64,000 nt of DNA from Bacillota bacterium (GCA_029006195.1 JAQXGH010000001.1:1-64000); one strand, 5' to 3'; shown: positions 15,576 to 24,793, counted from the first letter of the stretch. Numbers and translations: made by a program. The notes: generated by a model from the sequence alone, not told the origin.

Positions 15576-16556
15576 ATGGAAGACATAAAACGTAGAAGTG
15601 AAGAAATCGACAAAGAGATTCAAAAGCTCTATAAAGAGCGAATGAAACTTAGCAACATGACAATGGAGTTAGCAGACTTGGGAGACGTTAAGTCTATAGT
15701 AGAAACTGCACTGAAAAACACACCTGAAGTGTTCCCGGATTGTGCCCTTGTAGCATGTCAGGGAGTACCAGGTTCTTATTCACAGGCAGCAGCAAAGCAG
15801 CTCTTTAATCATCCTGATATCAATTTTTATAAAAACTTTGAAGATGTCTTTCTGGCAATTGAGCGTGGCGAATGCGAGTACGGCGTTCTGCCGATCGAAA
15901 ACAGTACAGCAGGCTCCGTAAACAAGATATATGACCTGCTTATCTATCACAGATGCTATATCGTTAGAAGCACTAGACTTAAGATCAACCATAATCTCAT
16001 GGCGCATGCAGGCAGCAAGCGTAACAAGATTCAGAGAATCTATTCACACGAACAGGCGTTAAACCAGTGTGAAGGCTATCTTAAGGGCTTCGATGATGTC
16101 GAAGTCCTCACATGCAGCAACACTGCTAAGGCAGCTAAAATCGCAGCTGAAGATGAAACTGGAACAACAGCAGCAATATGTTCATCAAGCTGTGCTGAAA
16201 TATATGATTTGGATATTCTCGATAGAGCGATTCAGGACAATAACAATAACTATACTAAATTTATTTGCATCAGTAAGACACCGCAGATTTTCCCTGGAGC
16301 AGATATCACAAGTATCATGGCCAAGATTTCACATAAGCCAGGAAGTCTGTTTGAAGTAATGAAAATATTCGCAGAGAAGGGATATAACCTGACAAAGCTT
16401 GAAAGTAGGCCTGTACCTGATACAGCGTTCGAATTCATGTTCTACTTCGACTTTGATGCACCTATAGTCCACGAAGGTTTCGTAGACGCAATTATGGAAA
16501 TGAGTCTTCACTGCGAAGACCTGGAATACCTGGGAAGTTACACAGAAAGGATTTAA
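15576..16556 (+). CDS. pheA: Prephenate dehydratase with a shortened chorismate-mutase-like N terminus
   Basis: This 326-aa cytosolic enzyme converts prephenate to phenylpyruvate. Residues 1-30 (MEDIKRRSEEIDKEIQ...ERMKL) resemble the first helix of an AroQ chorismate mutase, but the remaining ~60 residues of that domain are missing, so mutase activity is doubtful. The dehydratase domain starts near 57 (ACQGVPGSYSQAAA) and has GVLPIENSTAGSV. The usual TRF motif reads TKF here. A C-terminal ACT domain (HKPGSLFEVMKIF, KLESRP) suggests Phe feedback inhibition. The start is ATG 15576 after TTGGAGG (15565-15570). It is the first structural gene behind the attenuator. Confidence 0.93.
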   Translation: MEDIKRRSEEIDKEIQKLYKERMKLSNMTMELADLGDVKSIVETALKNTPEVFPDCALVACQGVPGSYSQAAAKQLFNHPDINFYKNFEDVFLAIERGECEYGVLPIENSTAGSVNKIYDLLIYHRCYIVRSTRLKINHNLMAHAGSKRNKIQRIYSHEQALNQCEGYLKGFDDVEVLTCSNTAKAAKIAAEDETGTTAAICSSSCAEIYDLDILDRAIQDNNNNYTKFICISKTPQIFPGADITSIMAKISHKPGSLFEVMKIFAEKGYNLTKLESRPVPDTAFEFMFYFDFDAPIVHEGFVDAIMEMSLHCEDLEYLGSYTERI

Positions 16557-16575
16557 GAACAGAAAGGATTTAAGA
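16542..16575 (+). repeat. 17-bp tandem duplication at the pheA/aroF junction
   Basis: ACAGAAAGGATTTAAGA occurs twice without a gap (16542-16558, 16559-16575). The unit holds the pheA stop codon and an AAGGA ribosome binding site; the second copy serves aroF. Confidence 0.95.
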
Positions 16576-16576
16576 A

Positions 16577-17578
16577 ATGATTACAGTATTAAAAAGCACA
16601 GCAACAGCTGAACAGAAAGCTAAACTGATAAAGTGGTTTGAAGCACAGGGCGTTAAAGTTCACGTATCAGACGGTGAATACCAGACGATTCTGGGCCTTG
16701 TTGGTGATACAACTCTCATCGATGACGAGCTGGTCGACGCACTGGAAATCGTTGAAGCGGTTAAGAGAGTAAGCGAACCTTACAAGAGAGTAAACAGAAA
16801 GTTCCATCCAGAAGACACAGTTGTTGACGTTAACGGCGTTAAGATCGGCGGCGGTCACTTCGGTATCATCGCTGGACCTTGCTCAGTAGAATCAGAAGCA
16901 CAGATTCTGGAAGTAGCAAATAGTGTCAAGGCTGCAGGCGCTACAATGCTCAGAGGCGGAGCATTCAAGCCTAGAACATCACCTTACGATTTCCAGGGAA
17001 TGAAGTCAGAAGGTATCGAACTTCTGGAGAAGGCAAAGGCTGCAACAGGCATGCCTCTGGTAAGCGAAGTAATGAATGCTGATCACCTGCCGCTCTTTGA
17101 AAACGTTGACGTTATCCAGATCGGCGCTAGAAACATGCAGAACTTCGAACTGCTCAAGGCAGTAGGCAGAACTAATAAGACCGTACTCCTGAAGAGAGGC
17201 CTAGCTAACACTCTTAAGGAAATGCTCATGTCAGCTGAATACATCATGTCAGAAGGTAATGAAAACGTTATCCTCTGCGAAAGAGGCATTAGAACTTTCG
17301 AAACTTTCACTAGAAATACGCTGGACCTTTCAGCAATTCCTGCACTTAAAGAAAAGTCACATCTTCCAGTAGTTGTTGACCCAAGCCACGCTACAGGCAT
17401 CGCATCAATGGTTGAACCTATGGCAATGGCAGCAGCTGCAGCAGGCGCTGACGGTCTGATGATCGAAGTGCATAATGATCCTGCTAATGCGCTTTGCGAT
17501 GGTAAGCAGTCACTTACCCCAGCACAGTTCGCATCAGTTGTAGAAAAGGTAAATAAGATTAGAGAGGCAATCAAGTAA
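16577..17578 (+). CDS. aroF: 3-deoxy-7-phosphoheptulonate (DAHP) synthase, type I-beta
   Basis: This 333-aa enzyme condenses PEP and erythrose 4-phosphate, the first step of the shikimate pathway. An N-terminal ferredoxin-like domain of ~70 residues (TVLKSTATAEQKAKLIKWF) is the allosteric domain seen in Thermotoga-type DAHP synthase, which binds Tyr or Phe. The barrel follows, with IIAGPCSVES, LRGGAFKPRTSPYDFQG and VDPSHATG for metal and PEP binding. It has no fused chorismate mutase. Its stop overlaps the tyrA start by one base. Confidence 0.96.
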   Translation: MITVLKSTATAEQKAKLIKWFEAQGVKVHVSDGEYQTILGLVGDTTLIDDELVDALEIVEAVKRVSEPYKRVNRKFHPEDTVVDVNGVKIGGGHFGIIAGPCSVESEAQILEVANSVKAAGATMLRGGAFKPRTSPYDFQGMKSEGIELLEKAKAATGMPLVSEVMNADHLPLFENVDVIQIGARNMQNFELLKAVGRTNKTVLLKRGLANTLKEMLMSAEYIMSEGNENVILCERGIRTFETFTRNTLDLSAIPALKEKSHLPVVVDPSHATGIASMVEPMAMAAAAAGADGLMIEVHNDPANALCDGKQSLTPAQFASVVEKVNKIREAIK

Positions 17579-18423
17579 TGAGAACTATTGGTGTAGCAGG
17601 AATGGGCCTCATCGGAGGCTCATTCATTAAGGCATATAACGAAGCCAAAGACTGGAGGGTTTACGGTTTTGATATCGATAAGAAGATAGTACAGCTGGCT
17701 GAACTGTCAGAGGATATTGCAGGTGAGCTGACTAAAGAGAACATCGGCGAATGTGATCTGGTCCTCATAGCTCTTTATCCTGAAGCGACTGTAAACTACC
17801 TGAGAGATATGGCTCCATTCATTAAAAAAGATGCCATCGTAATCGACTGCTGCGGCGTTAAGGGAGATGTGTGCAAGCCTTGCTTTGAAATTGCAAAGGA
17901 CTACGAATTCACATACCTTGGCGGACACCCAATGGCAGGTAGACACGTATCAGGTTACAAGTACTCTACAGAAAAGCTCTATAGAGGCGCACCTATGGTT
18001 ATAGTACCTGAACATTTCGATGATATCGATCTGCTGTCATATGTTAAGGAACTTTTGGCACCAGCACAGTTTGGCTCCATCAGTGTTACAACTGCAGATA
18101 ATCATGATAAGGTTATAGCTTTTACATCTCAGCTGGCACATGTTGTTTCAAACGCATACATGAAGAGCCCGACTGCGCTGGAACACAGAGGTTTCTCAGC
18201 GGGGAGCTATAGAGATATGACAAGAGTTGCATGGCTTAACGAAAACATGTGGACTGAGCTGTTTATGGATAACAGAGAACATCTCTTATTTGAACTTGAT
18301 CATATTATTGGAAGTTTAACTCAGTATAGAGATGCCCTGGAAAGCAAAGATTATGATACAATGAAGGAGTTACTTAAGGAAGGTAGAATCCTCAAGGAAC
18401 AGGTAGACGGATTCATTAAATAA
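17578..18423 (+). CDS. tyrA: Prephenate dehydrogenase
   Basis: This 281-aa NAD(P)-dependent enzyme oxidatively decarboxylates prephenate to 4-hydroxyphenylpyruvate for Tyr. The Rossmann motif GVAGMGLIGGSF is at the N terminus. The catalytic-region GGHPMAGRHVSGY and TSQLAHVVSNA are present. There is no C-terminal ACT domain, so feedback would have to act through AroF or attenuation. The ATG overlaps the last base of the aroF stop codon, which implies translational coupling. Confidence 0.96.
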   Translation: MRTIGVAGMGLIGGSFIKAYNEAKDWRVYGFDIDKKIVQLAELSEDIAGELTKENIGECDLVLIALYPEATVNYLRDMAPFIKKDAIVIDCCGVKGDVCKPCFEIAKDYEFTYLGGHPMAGRHVSGYKYSTEKLYRGAPMVIVPEHFDDIDLLSYVKELLAPAQFGSISVTTADNHDKVIAFTSQLAHVVSNAYMKSPTALEHRGFSAGSYRDMTRVAWLNENMWTELFMDNREHLLFELDHIIGSLTQYRDALESKDYDTMKELLKEGRILKEQVDGFIK

Positions 18424-18442
18424 TCGAAGGGAATACTTAGAT

Positions 18443-19624
18443 ATGAAGTGTAGAATTATCAAACCGGCAGATAGCGGAGTTGTGCAGGCGCCACCGTCAA
18501 AGTCAGCGGCGCACAGAATGCTTATAGCAGCCGGATTATCAGGGATAGATATTGAGAACTTCTGTAAGGATGTTTCTCAGGATATGGATGCGACTAGAGA
18601 CTGCATCAAGGGAATCTTAAGTGACGCCAAGGTTAAGCAGGTTTCATGCGGCGAGAGCGGTTCTACTCTCAGATTCATGCTTCCTATAGCAGGCGCACTG
18701 GGTGCAAACACTCAGTTCAGAGCTGCAGGCAGACTGCCGAATAGACCTCTGGGCGCTCTTAGAGAAGCCCTTGAGAGCCACGGTTGCACGATGTCAAAGG
18801 AAGGCAACAATCCGATCTGCATCAGCGGACAGCTTAAGAGCGGCGAATACACACTGCCAGGTGACATCTCATCACAGTATGTAACTGGTCTTCTCATGGC
18901 GCTGCCGCTTGTTAAGAAGGATAGCCACATTACTATCGTGGGCAAGCTTCAGTCAAAGCCTTACGTTGACCTGACAATGGACACACTTACAAAGGCGGGC
19001 ATCAAGATCGTAGAGAAGCCGTATGGATATATGGTACCTGGCGGACAGAAATATAACCTGCCTGTTAAGTACGTAGAAAGCATCGAAGGCGACTGGTCAA
19101 ACGGCGCATTCTGGCTGGTAATGAAGGCAATCAGAAGCATGGGCATCGAATGCGAAGGTCTGGACCTGGCATCAGCTCAGGGCGATAAGGCGATCGTTGA
19201 TATCATCTCCGGAGCAAGCCAGAAGGGCGAGCTCATCGTAGATGCATCAGACATTCCGGACCTCATTCCGGTTGTTTCAGTTCTGGCAAGTGCACGTCGC
19301 AAAGGCCTCATAACCAGAGTAATAAACGGCGAACGTTTAAGATATAAGGAAAGCGATAGACTGGAAGCTGTTGCCAGAGTGATGAACGGCCTCGGCGCAG
19401 ATATCGAGGAGCTTGAAGACGGCCTTATCATTAAGGGCGTTGAGAAGCTCAAGGGCGGAGAAGCAGATGGCTGCAATGACCACAGAATCGTTATGATGGC
19501 AGCAACAGCAGCATGTATCTCAGAAAACCCTATTACTATAGACGGATACGAAGCAGTAGCCAAATCATATCCGAACTTCTTTGACGAATATCAGAAACTC
19601 GGAGGTGAAATCGAATGGCTATAG
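18443..19624 (+). CDS. aroA: 3-phosphoshikimate 1-carboxyvinyltransferase (EPSP synthase)
   Basis: This 393-aa enzyme transfers the enolpyruvyl group of PEP to shikimate 3-phosphate. Recognisable pieces are PPSKSAAHRMLIAAGL near the N terminus, GESGSTLRFMLPIAG, and RYKESDRLEAVARVMNGLGA, plus NDHRIVMMAA near the end. The protein is slightly shorter than the ~430 residues usual for the family, mainly from compact loops. A ribosome binding site (GAAGGG) lies in the 19-base gap after tyrA. Its end overlaps aroC by 10 bases. Confidence 0.97.
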   Translation: MKCRIIKPADSGVVQAPPSKSAAHRMLIAAGLSGIDIENFCKDVSQDMDATRDCIKGILSDAKVKQVSCGESGSTLRFMLPIAGALGANTQFRAAGRLPNRPLGALREALESHGCTMSKEGNNPICISGQLKSGEYTLPGDISSQYVTGLLMALPLVKKDSHITIVGKLQSKPYVDLTMDTLTKAGIKIVEKPYGYMVPGGQKYNLPVKYVESIEGDWSNGAFWLVMKAIRSMGIECEGLDLASAQGDKAIVDIISGASQKGELIVDASDIPDLIPVVSVLASARRKGLITRVINGERLRYKESDRLEAVARVMNGLGADIEELEDGLIIKGVEKLKGGEADGCNDHRIVMMAATAACISENPITIDGYEAVAKSYPNFFDEYQKLGGEIEWL

Positions 19625-20682
19625 GATTCGGTCAGAATATCAGAGTAAGCATATACGGCGCTTCACATGCACCTCAGATTGGGGTAACAGTTGAAGGACT
19701 GCCTAAGGGCGCACCAGTTGACGTAGAGAAGCTCCAGGCTTTTCTCACTAGACGTGCCCCAGGCAGAAACGAGTGGTCAACTCCTCGTAAGGAAGCTGAC
19801 GCACCTGAATTCATTTCAGGACTCGAAGATGGAATCATAACTGGGGAGAAGCTTGAGGCCATCATCAGAAATACGAATACAAGACCGCAGGATTACGGTA
19901 ATGTGATTACAGTTCCTAGACCTGCACATGCTGATTATCCTTCATGGGTTAAGCAGGGAAAAATCGAAACAGGCGGAGGCAGATGGTCAGCTAGAATGAC
20001 TGCACCTCTCTGCATTGCAGGCGGTATCGTACTGCAGCTTCTGGAAGAGATGGGAATTAATATCAAGGCGCATATTAAAAGCATTGGAGGGATAGAGGAT
20101 GTAGCTTTCTCAGGCGGAGAAGTTTCTGAAGAAGTTGACACTGAATTCCCGGTTATCGATAAGGAACAGGGCGAGAAGATGAAGGCCCTGATCAGAGAAA
20201 CTAAGAAAGCTGGAGATTCTGTAGGGGGAATCATCGAGTGCGAGATCCGCGGCATGAAGCCAGGCATTGGCGATGCGCTGTTTGGCGGACTTGAATCCAG
20301 CATTTCACAGAGCATTTTCGCGATTCCGGCAGTTAAGGGCATCGAGTTTGGCTGTGGATTTAAGGTGGCTGAAATGAAGGGCTCACAAAATAACGATCCG
20401 TTCATCATTAAGGACGGCCGCGTGGAAACTGTTACTAACAATCACGGCGGCATCCTGGGCGGTATGTCATCAGGTATGCCCATCATTTTCAGAGCTGCTC
20501 TTAAGCCAACACCTTCCATCGGTATGGAGCAGCAGAGCGTTAACCTGGCTACAATGGAGCCGGCTACACTGGCAGTTAAGGGCAGACACGACCCCTGCAT
20601 CGTACCACGTGCGGTGCCGGTAGTTGAAGCGGCTGCAGCAATTGCAATTTATGATGTTATTTTAGGAGAAATCAATGGGTAA
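19615..20682 (+). CDS. aroC: Chorismate synthase
   Basis: This 355-aa FMN-dependent lyase removes phosphate from EPSP to form chorismate. It has the family features GASHAPQIGVTVEGLP, RRAPGRNEWSTPRKEAD, GGGRWSARMTA, and the C-terminal GRHDPCIVPRAVPVVEA. A reduced flavin must be supplied. The start overlaps the end of aroA and its end overlaps the aroE/aroK gene by 8 bases, so this stretch is tightly coupled. Confidence 0.97.
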   Translation: MAIGFGQNIRVSIYGASHAPQIGVTVEGLPKGAPVDVEKLQAFLTRRAPGRNEWSTPRKEADAPEFISGLEDGIITGEKLEAIIRNTNTRPQDYGNVITVPRPAHADYPSWVKQGKIETGGGRWSARMTAPLCIAGGIVLQLLEEMGINIKAHIKSIGGIEDVAFSGGEVSEEVDTEFPVIDKEQGEKMKALIRETKKAGDSVGGIIECEIRGMKPGIGDALFGGLESSISQSIFAIPAVKGIEFGCGFKVAEMKGSQNNDPFIIKDGRVETVTNNHGGILGGMSSGMPIIFRAALKPTPSIGMEQQSVNLATMEPATLAVKGRHDPCIVPRAVPVVEAAAAIAIYDVILGEING

Positions 20683-21922
20683 TGATAATAATAAGGGCCT
20701 TTACGGACTTCTTGGCAGAAAGCTGGGACACAGCTTCTCACCACAGATCCATAAGGCTTTTGGCGGATATGATTATGAACTTTTCGAAAGAGAACCTGAA
20801 GAAGTCGGCGATTTCATCAAGAACGGCGGTTTTAAGGCTATCAATGTAACGATTCCATATAAGAGAGCGGTAATGGAGTTCTGCGACGAGCTGTCAGAAG
20901 TTGCTATCGCAGCAAACAGCGTTAACACAGTTATCCGCATGGATGACGGCAGAATCATCGGCGACAACACTGATTATTACGGCTTCAGATACATGCTGGA
21001 ATCAGAAGGCCTCTCACCTGCCGGACAGAAGACACTGGTTCTTGGCAGCGGCGGCGTTTCAGGAACTGTTATCAAGGCGCTTCAGGATATGGGAGCTTCT
21101 GAAGTCATCACTATCTCACGTTCAGGCGAAAACAACTACGATAATTTGGATAAGCATTACGATGCAGGCTTCATCGTAAACACAACTCCGGTAGGAATGT
21201 ATCCCGATAACGAAGGCTGCGTAATCGACGTGAAGAATTTCCCTTCATGCAAAGGCTGCGCAGACCTGGTTTACAATCCTCTGAGAACTCGTTTCGTAGT
21301 AGAGTCACGCGAAGCTGGTATCCCGGCTGTAAGCGGACTTTCGATGCTGGTTGCACAGGCTGCAAAGGCATGCAATCTCTTCATAGGAATTGATGTGCCA
21401 GATGAAGCTATCAGAGAGCAGGTTGCGATTCTGGAACGTGGCCACGAAAACATCGTACTGATCGGAATGCCTGGCTGCGGCAAGAGCTCAGTAGCTGCTG
21501 AGCTTGCCAAGATCACTGGTAAGCCGCTGGTGGATACTGATACCTTAATCAAAGAAATGACAGGCCGCACACCTTCAGAAATCATAAACGAAGACGGCGA
21601 ACCTGCATTTAGAGATATCGAAACAAAGGCGCTGGCCGAAGCTCTTCATACAGGCGGTAAGATCATCGCATCAGGCGGCGGTATCGTAGAAAGAGACGAA
21701 AACCGTCTGCTTATGATCAGAAACAGCCGCGTTCTCTACATTAAGCGTGATCTGGAAAACCTGCCATCAAATGACAGACCGGTTTCACAGAGAGATGGCG
21801 TTAAGAAAATTTACGAAAGACGCCACGGTAAGTATGAGGGCTGGAGCGATTTCACTGTTGATAACAATGGCGAATTGAATTCGACAGTTGAAGAGGCAGC
21901 TTGGGTGCTTGGGTATAAATAA
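20675..21922 (+). CDS. aroE-aroK: Fused shikimate dehydrogenase-shikimate kinase
   Basis: This 415-aa protein joins two enzymes. Residues ~1-255 are AroE: LLGRKLGHSFSPQIHKAF and AINVTIPYKRAVMEF bind shikimate, and LVLGSGGVSGTVIKAL is the NADPH site. Residues ~260-415 are AroK: the P-loop GMPGCGKSS, then DTDTLIKEMTG, GEPAFRDIETKAL and IASGGGIVERDENR. The fusion channels 3-dehydroshikimate to shikimate 3-phosphate in one polypeptide. It is the last gene of the operon. aroB and aroD/aroQ, needed for the two earlier steps, are not in the window. Confidence 0.96.
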   Translation: MGNDNNKGLYGLLGRKLGHSFSPQIHKAFGGYDYELFEREPEEVGDFIKNGGFKAINVTIPYKRAVMEFCDELSEVAIAANSVNTVIRMDDGRIIGDNTDYYGFRYMLESEGLSPAGQKTLVLGSGGVSGTVIKALQDMGASEVITISRSGENNYDNLDKHYDAGFIVNTTPVGMYPDNEGCVIDVKNFPSCKGCADLVYNPLRTRFVVESREAGIPAVSGLSMLVAQAAKACNLFIGIDVPDEAIREQVAILERGHENIVLIGMPGCGKSSVAAELAKITGKPLVDTDTLIKEMTGRTPSEIINEDGEPAFRDIETKALAEALHTGGKIIASGGGIVERDENRLLMIRNSRVLYIKRDLENLPSNDRPVSQRDGVKKIYERRHGKYEGWSDFTVDNNGELNSTVEEAAWVLGYK

Positions 21923-21954
21923 AACATAGAATTAGTATAAATGTGATAGAATAA

Positions 21955-22003
21955 AATAGCCCGTTAGAGATAGCTGTGAAAGGGAATGCTAGCGGGCTAT
22001 TAT
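21955..22003 (+). terminator. Terminator of the aromatic operon
   Basis: AATAGCCCGTTAG (21955-21967) pairs with CTAGCGGGCTATT (21989-22001), a 13-bp stem with one G-T pair and a 21-base loop, followed by a modest T-rich stretch. Confidence 0.75.
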
Positions 22004-22092
22004 TTGTTGACTTGTTAGAAAAAGGGCATTTACAAGCGAAAAACCAATCACCCAATAATGTGTCAGGTCTTCTCATAGTATCAGCGCCTTGC

Positions 22093-23607
22093 TTATTCAG
22101 TCGTTCTCTTTTTTCTTGTGTAAACAGCAGTGCCGGCTGTTCCTGCTCCCGCAAGAAGCATCAGCGCAAGCCACAGAGCGAGGTTGTTATCGTCTCCGGT
22201 CTGTGCTGAATCCTTATCTGATTTAGAATCATTGTCGCTACCATCGGTCGTTCCGGCTGCCGCGTTATCTGTTACATTATCCGGATCCTTGCTTACTACG
22301 TGAATCGGCGCATAAAAAGGTTTACCCAGCAGCGTTCCAATATCTGCATAAATACAGACGATATATCTACCATCTTTAACTTTCGGTATTGTTAGGGTTT
22401 TGCCGTCCGGGCTAACTGTCACGTCTTCTAACGGCACGCTGCCATCCGTTATTTTTTGTTCATATACATCTAAAAATTTGAAGCTGTATCCATCGTCATC
22501 TATTCCCTGTGGATTTTCATTATTATACCGCTTTGTTTTAGGATTGAGTTCTTCGATAGAAATTACACTTCCTGCCTCTGCCCAGCATTCATCTGTTTCG
22601 AATTTATAAACTTCCTTGAACAGGTGTATCCACCCGAAATCACTTCCGCTTAGCCCCTCATCACCGACAGATGCCGTTACTTTAATCATGACATTTCTAT
22701 CCTCATCAACCCATTTTTCATTTATTTTAAAATGTAACAGGTTTGGGTTATCAGCATCCACTTCGTATGATACATAATCTGATAATTTATTAATTGTATC
22801 CTTATCATATTGATCATCGTGTAACACAACATCCCAGGCAACACTAACTTTTGAAGTATCCATATCAATAACCTTGCCAGACGCCGCGTCAAACTTCTTC
22901 CAGCTTACTTCAGCAAAATAATCAGCACTGTCTCCCGGAAGCGAAGGTTCAATATATCCAGGATTGTTGGTAATCTTTACTGATAATAATTCCTTTTTTA
23001 CATAAGATATGTGTGTCCATCCATAATCTATTTCTTCATCTCCCCTACGGAATGTCGGTCTAATATCGAAATGAGATGCCGGGCTGGTTTTATTTACTTT
23101 GATATCAAGCCTATTGCTTTCTTTCGACGAAAGAATGGTATATTCGTTAATTATATTTTTCTTTTCTGATTCATCGTCTATTTGAATTACATTCCACTCC
23201 ACAGTAAAATCATGTATTCTTGTAGTGGTCGTTTTTTTACTTTCCTGGGTGTATTCGTAACGGTACGCCCTTGCCGTAAAGCTTATCGTCTCTCCCGGAA
23301 ACACTTCATAGCTACCAGGTGCTCTATCTACATAACCTAAATACTCCACATACACTGAAGAGTCAGATTCTTCCGATTCCTCTCCCAGTCTGGCTGTGTC
23401 CTTCCCCTCTGTCTGCTTCTCGCCATCGAGGGTGTTCCCGTCCTCTGTGTTAACCTCAGGCTGTTCAGCTTCAACATTAACCGCCTCGCCTGCTGCACCT
23501 TCGCCCTCTGCCTGAACTTCATTAGCAAAGGCAGCGCTCGACCCGCAGGTCAAAGCCATTACTGCTGCCAGCATCCAGGCAATCAGGCGTTTTCTTGACT
23601 TTTTCAT
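22093..23607 (-). CDS. Secreted, probably wall-anchored protein
   Basis: This is a 504-aa exported protein. The signal peptide covers about residues 1-29 (MKKSRKRLIAWMLAAVMAL, cut after AFA). An acidic low-complexity stretch follows, then ~350 residues of beta-rich character with paired VEYLGYVDRAPG / SLPGDSADYF style repeats that I cannot assign to a family. The C terminus has SAQTGD, a hydrophobic helix (LALWLALMLLAGAGTAGTAV) and RKKR, which is a sortase signal with a non-standard QTGD pentapeptide in place of LPXTG. The start was set at the ATG 23607 after GAGGAGG. The matching sortase is not in the window. Confidence 0.75.
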   Translation of the reverse strand: MKKSRKRLIAWMLAAVMALTCGSSAAFANEVQAEGEGAAGEAVNVEAEQPEVNTEDGNTLDGEKQTEGKDTARLGEESEESDSSVYVEYLGYVDRAPGSYEVFPGETISFTARAYRYEYTQESKKTTTTRIHDFTVEWNVIQIDDESEKKNIINEYTILSSKESNRLDIKVNKTSPASHFDIRPTFRRGDEEIDYGWTHISYVKKELLSVKITNNPGYIEPSLPGDSADYFAEVSWKKFDAASGKVIDMDTSKVSVAWDVVLHDDQYDKDTINKLSDYVSYEVDADNPNLLHFKINEKWVDEDRNVMIKVTASVGDEGLSGSDFGWIHLFKEVYKFETDECWAEAGSVISIEELNPKTKRYNNENPQGIDDDGYSFKFLDVYEQKITDGSVPLEDVTVSPDGKTLTIPKVKDGRYIVCIYADIGTLLGKPFYAPIHVVSKDPDNVTDNAAAGTTDGSDNDSKSDKDSAQTGDDNNLALWLALMLLAGAGTAGTAVYTRKKRTTE

Positions 23608-23713
23608 AGAATCCTCCTCAAAACAATTAACTAAATCTCCAGTTGGTATCATCATTAAACTCTATTTCCTGTCAGCAGTGTAGGCAAAACTTATTGCGGA
23701 TTCGCATAGTAAA

Positions 23714-23736
23714 AGAAGCGGTTATGAACCGCTTCT
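23714..23736. terminator. Bidirectional terminator after the DMT transporter gene
   Basis: AGAAGCGGTT (23714-23723) pairs with AACCGCTTCT (23727-23736) around ATG, with T runs on both strands. The transporter stop codon (23735-23737) overlaps the stem. Confidence 0.85.
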
Positions 23737-24607
23737 ATTTTTTTAAGTTAAATACTATGAGTGACGCAATGATAATTCCGCCGCCGATAAAGGTTCCGGC
23801 ATCCGGCGCTTCGTGCAGCATGATGAGGCCCAGGATAGTCGCCAGTATCGGTGTGATGAACATAAAGTTAGTAACCGAGCTGGTTTTGTCAGCGTAGTCC
23901 ATAGCCTTTGCCCAAAAGAAATAACTCACCGCGCTCGGCAGAACGCCCAGGTAAACCGCCCAAAGCACAGCGCTCGTGCTTGCTGTCTGAATGACTCCGA
24001 TCGTATGCGGCACGAAAACCAGCAGCGCGATTGCCGCCACCGTCATCGCATAAGTTATAACTTCAAGCGAAGTCAGCGTCTTCGTCAGCTCCCTTGTCAG
24101 CATATTATATATGAAGAAAAGGAACGCAGCCGAAAGCGTCCAAAGCGCCCCGGCGTTTATCGAAAGCACACCGTTCCAGCACATGAGCACAACTACTCCT
24201 CCAAAGGCTGTAAAAATCGATATCCATCCAGAGATGCTGATTTTTTCTTTATATATTATGCGCGATCCGATAGCTACCATAATCGGCACAAGCGCGATGA
24301 TGATACTGGATGTCGCCGAGGTGATGCTATGAAGCCCCAGCGAAAATACTACTATATATATAGCGAATCCGCATACGCCCGCCACGATGATCTTGATCCA
24401 GGTGTTTCTGTCCTTCGGAATGCTGATTTTATTAAAAGCTCCGATTGCGAGTAGCAGCACTGATGCCGATACACATCGTATAAGTGCCAGCGCATACTGG
24501 TCGATCTGATCGCCTATCATTCTGGTCACCGGAAAGGCCGTCGCCCAGATAAGTATAGTGAGCGACGCGTAAATATTCATTTTTGCTCTATTTATTTGAT
24601 TTGCCAT
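23735..24607 (-). CDS. EamA/DMT-family transporter
   Basis: This 290-aa membrane protein has about ten hydrophobic segments arranged as two EamA repeats, the pattern of drug/metabolite exporters. Recognisable parts are ILIWATAFPVTRMIGDQIDQ at the N terminus and LGVLPSAVSYFFWAKAMDYAD in the second repeat. AGGAGATATAAA precedes the ATG. The substrate is unknown; relatives export amino acids, nucleosides or metabolites. It stands alone, convergent with nothing on its 3' side but the wall protein in the same direction. Confidence 0.88.
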   Translation of the reverse strand: MANQINRAKMNIYASLTILIWATAFPVTRMIGDQIDQYALALIRCVSASVLLLAIGAFNKISIPKDRNTWIKIIVAGVCGFAIYIVVFSLGLHSITSATSSIIIALVPIMVAIGSRIIYKEKISISGWISIFTAFGGVVVLMCWNGVLSINAGALWTLSAAFLFFIYNMLTRELTKTLTSLEVITYAMTVAAIALLVFVPHTIGVIQTASTSAVLWAVYLGVLPSAVSYFFWAKAMDYADKTSSVTNFMFITPILATILGLIMLHEAPDAGTFIGGGIIIASLIVFNLKK

Positions 24608-24759
24608 TTTATATCTCCTGCACGGTCGCTTTCAAATGTAGCACAGGGCAAAAGAGAATTCAAGGTTAAAACCAGAGGCGAGAAAGAACGCGCTGCGCAA
24701 TCAGCTCGTCTAGCACCTCGGCATCCAGTACGTCATCCTTACCTTCCAAAATAAAAATA

Positions 24760-24786
24760 TTAGCACTCTCATACGGTGAGTGCTAA
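24760..24786. promoter_or_regulatory. Perfect CIRCE operator (HrcA site)
   Basis: TTAGCACTC (24760-24768), a 9-bp spacer and GAGTGCTAA (24778-24786) match the CIRCE consensus without mismatch. It ends 7 bp before the clpB -35 box, so the heat-shock repressor HrcA is expected to control clpB. Confidence 0.97.
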
Positions 24787-24793
24787 AAAAGTG

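Noticed and set aside
22022-22209. Plus-strand ORF overlapping the end of the wall protein gene
   Set aside because: No ribosome binding site and it lies antisense to a supported gene.
24610-24790. Minus-strand ORF fragment (about 36 codons ending in LSRLWF) upstream of the DMT transporter gene
   Set aside because: It has no start codon or ribosome binding site and overlaps the CIRCE element; it is probably chance or a remnant too short to support.
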